DNA of 64,000 nt. Origin: Christiangramia sp. GTDB lineage: Bacteria; Bacteroidota; Bacteroidia; Flavobacteriales; Flavobacteriaceae. The notes beneath the pieces are model-generated. The model was given only the letters and a program-made list of their open reading frames with translations, was not told the origin of the DNA and made no database searches. A program made the position numbers and the translations under genes. Where the stretch lies: positions 180,557-244,556 of the forward strand of contig NZ_JAPYPC010000001.1 in NCBI RefSeq assembly GCF_029937855.1. The letters are read 5' to 3'. Position 1 is the first letter of the stretch, and each line of letters begins with the position of its first letter. Shown here piece by piece: positions 63,866 through 64,000 of this stretch.

Positions 63866-64000
63866 AAGGCTGCTTAAAAAGTCCTTATTTCGTCAATCTA
63901 AACTTGTTCCAGCTTCTAAATTATTAGGATTTTCAATTAGTTAAGAGCCATGTTCAAGTGATAAATGCAACTGGCCAAGTTGATTTTAATTTTTCTATTG
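63866..64000. repeat. Inverted-repeat element, copy C, cut by the window end
   Basis: The left end AAGGCTGCTTAAAAAGTC matches copy B, and TATTTCGTCAA plus TTTTCAATTAGTTAAGA blocks are shared. The sequence then departs from B after 63950. The right end lies outside the window. It follows the HAD gene by 20 bases. Confidence 0.75.

Overview
The window is chromosomal DNA from a member of the Bacteroidota, most likely a marine Flavobacteriaceae of the Gramella/Christiangramia type. The evidence is the AT-rich composition, TAnnTTTG-type promoter -7 elements, a complete Bat aerotolerance operon, an IPExxxVDY protein next to pyk, a SusB-type GH97 enzyme, and many small Bacteroidota lipoproteins. The genus is inferred from overall resemblance and was not tested. 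I see no prophage, transposase, CRISPR array, rRNA or plasmid feature. There is one tRNA gene, for Arg with anticodon CCT.

Layout. 1-3.6 kb (minus strand): purF (cut by the window edge), a PfkB kinase, rnhA and purN. 3.7-8.0 kb (plus): acpP-fabF-rnc, then an IPExxxVDY gene and pyk. 8.1-12.2 kb: dinB, then a plus-strand run of Rossmann, CYTH, YciI-lipoprotein and DUF5996 genes, ending against a thioredoxin. 12.2-23.3 kb: PAP2 phosphatase, isoaspartyl peptidase, 3-hydroxyanthranilate dioxygenase with an ALDH7 dehydrogenase, YkvA, an outer-membrane barrel, acyl-ACP desaturase, a phosphoesterase with an AlbA_2 protein, a frameshifted four-helix-bundle gene, an SDR and a DUF4382 lipoprotein.

23.4-32.5 kb is an eight-gene co-directional operon: MoxR, DUF58, a BatD-like membrane protein, BatA, BatB, BatC, BatD and BatE. 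It is predicted to build an envelope complex in which the MoxR ATPase works with VWA, TPR and SH3 proteins. It is followed by a small secreted protein, a SulP anion transporter and a beta-carbonic anhydrase, probably for bicarbonate handling. 35.3-45.9 kb carries cvpA, a CREST/ceramidase-like membrane protein, pheS with two small followers, gpsA, a LysM protein, the yicC-gmk-nadD operon, a YheT-like hydrolase and a thioesterase. 46.3-64 kb carries an EamA transporter with an ArsC-like protein, metB, a SusB-type alpha-glucosidase, a desulfurase-like protein with an S9 peptidase, an M28 peptidase, DUF3095, DUF1028 and DUF2490 proteins, the tRNA-Arg and a HAD hydrolase.

Most of the window is ordinary core genome. 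The observations that the genes do not explain are: (1) a family of about 130 bp inverted-repeat elements found only at gene 3' ends, three of the four copies between convergent genes; (2) an isolated transcript-like unit at 40.74-40.83 kb with a 13-residue ORF and a strong terminator; (3) a perfect 33-base palindrome between tRNA-Arg and a divergent lipoprotein gene; (4) a frameshift in the four-helix-bundle gene; (5) structured leaders upstream of metB and the desaturase; (6) degenerate repeats flanking the lipoprotein gene at 52.4 kb. I did not find a convincing new multi-gene system.
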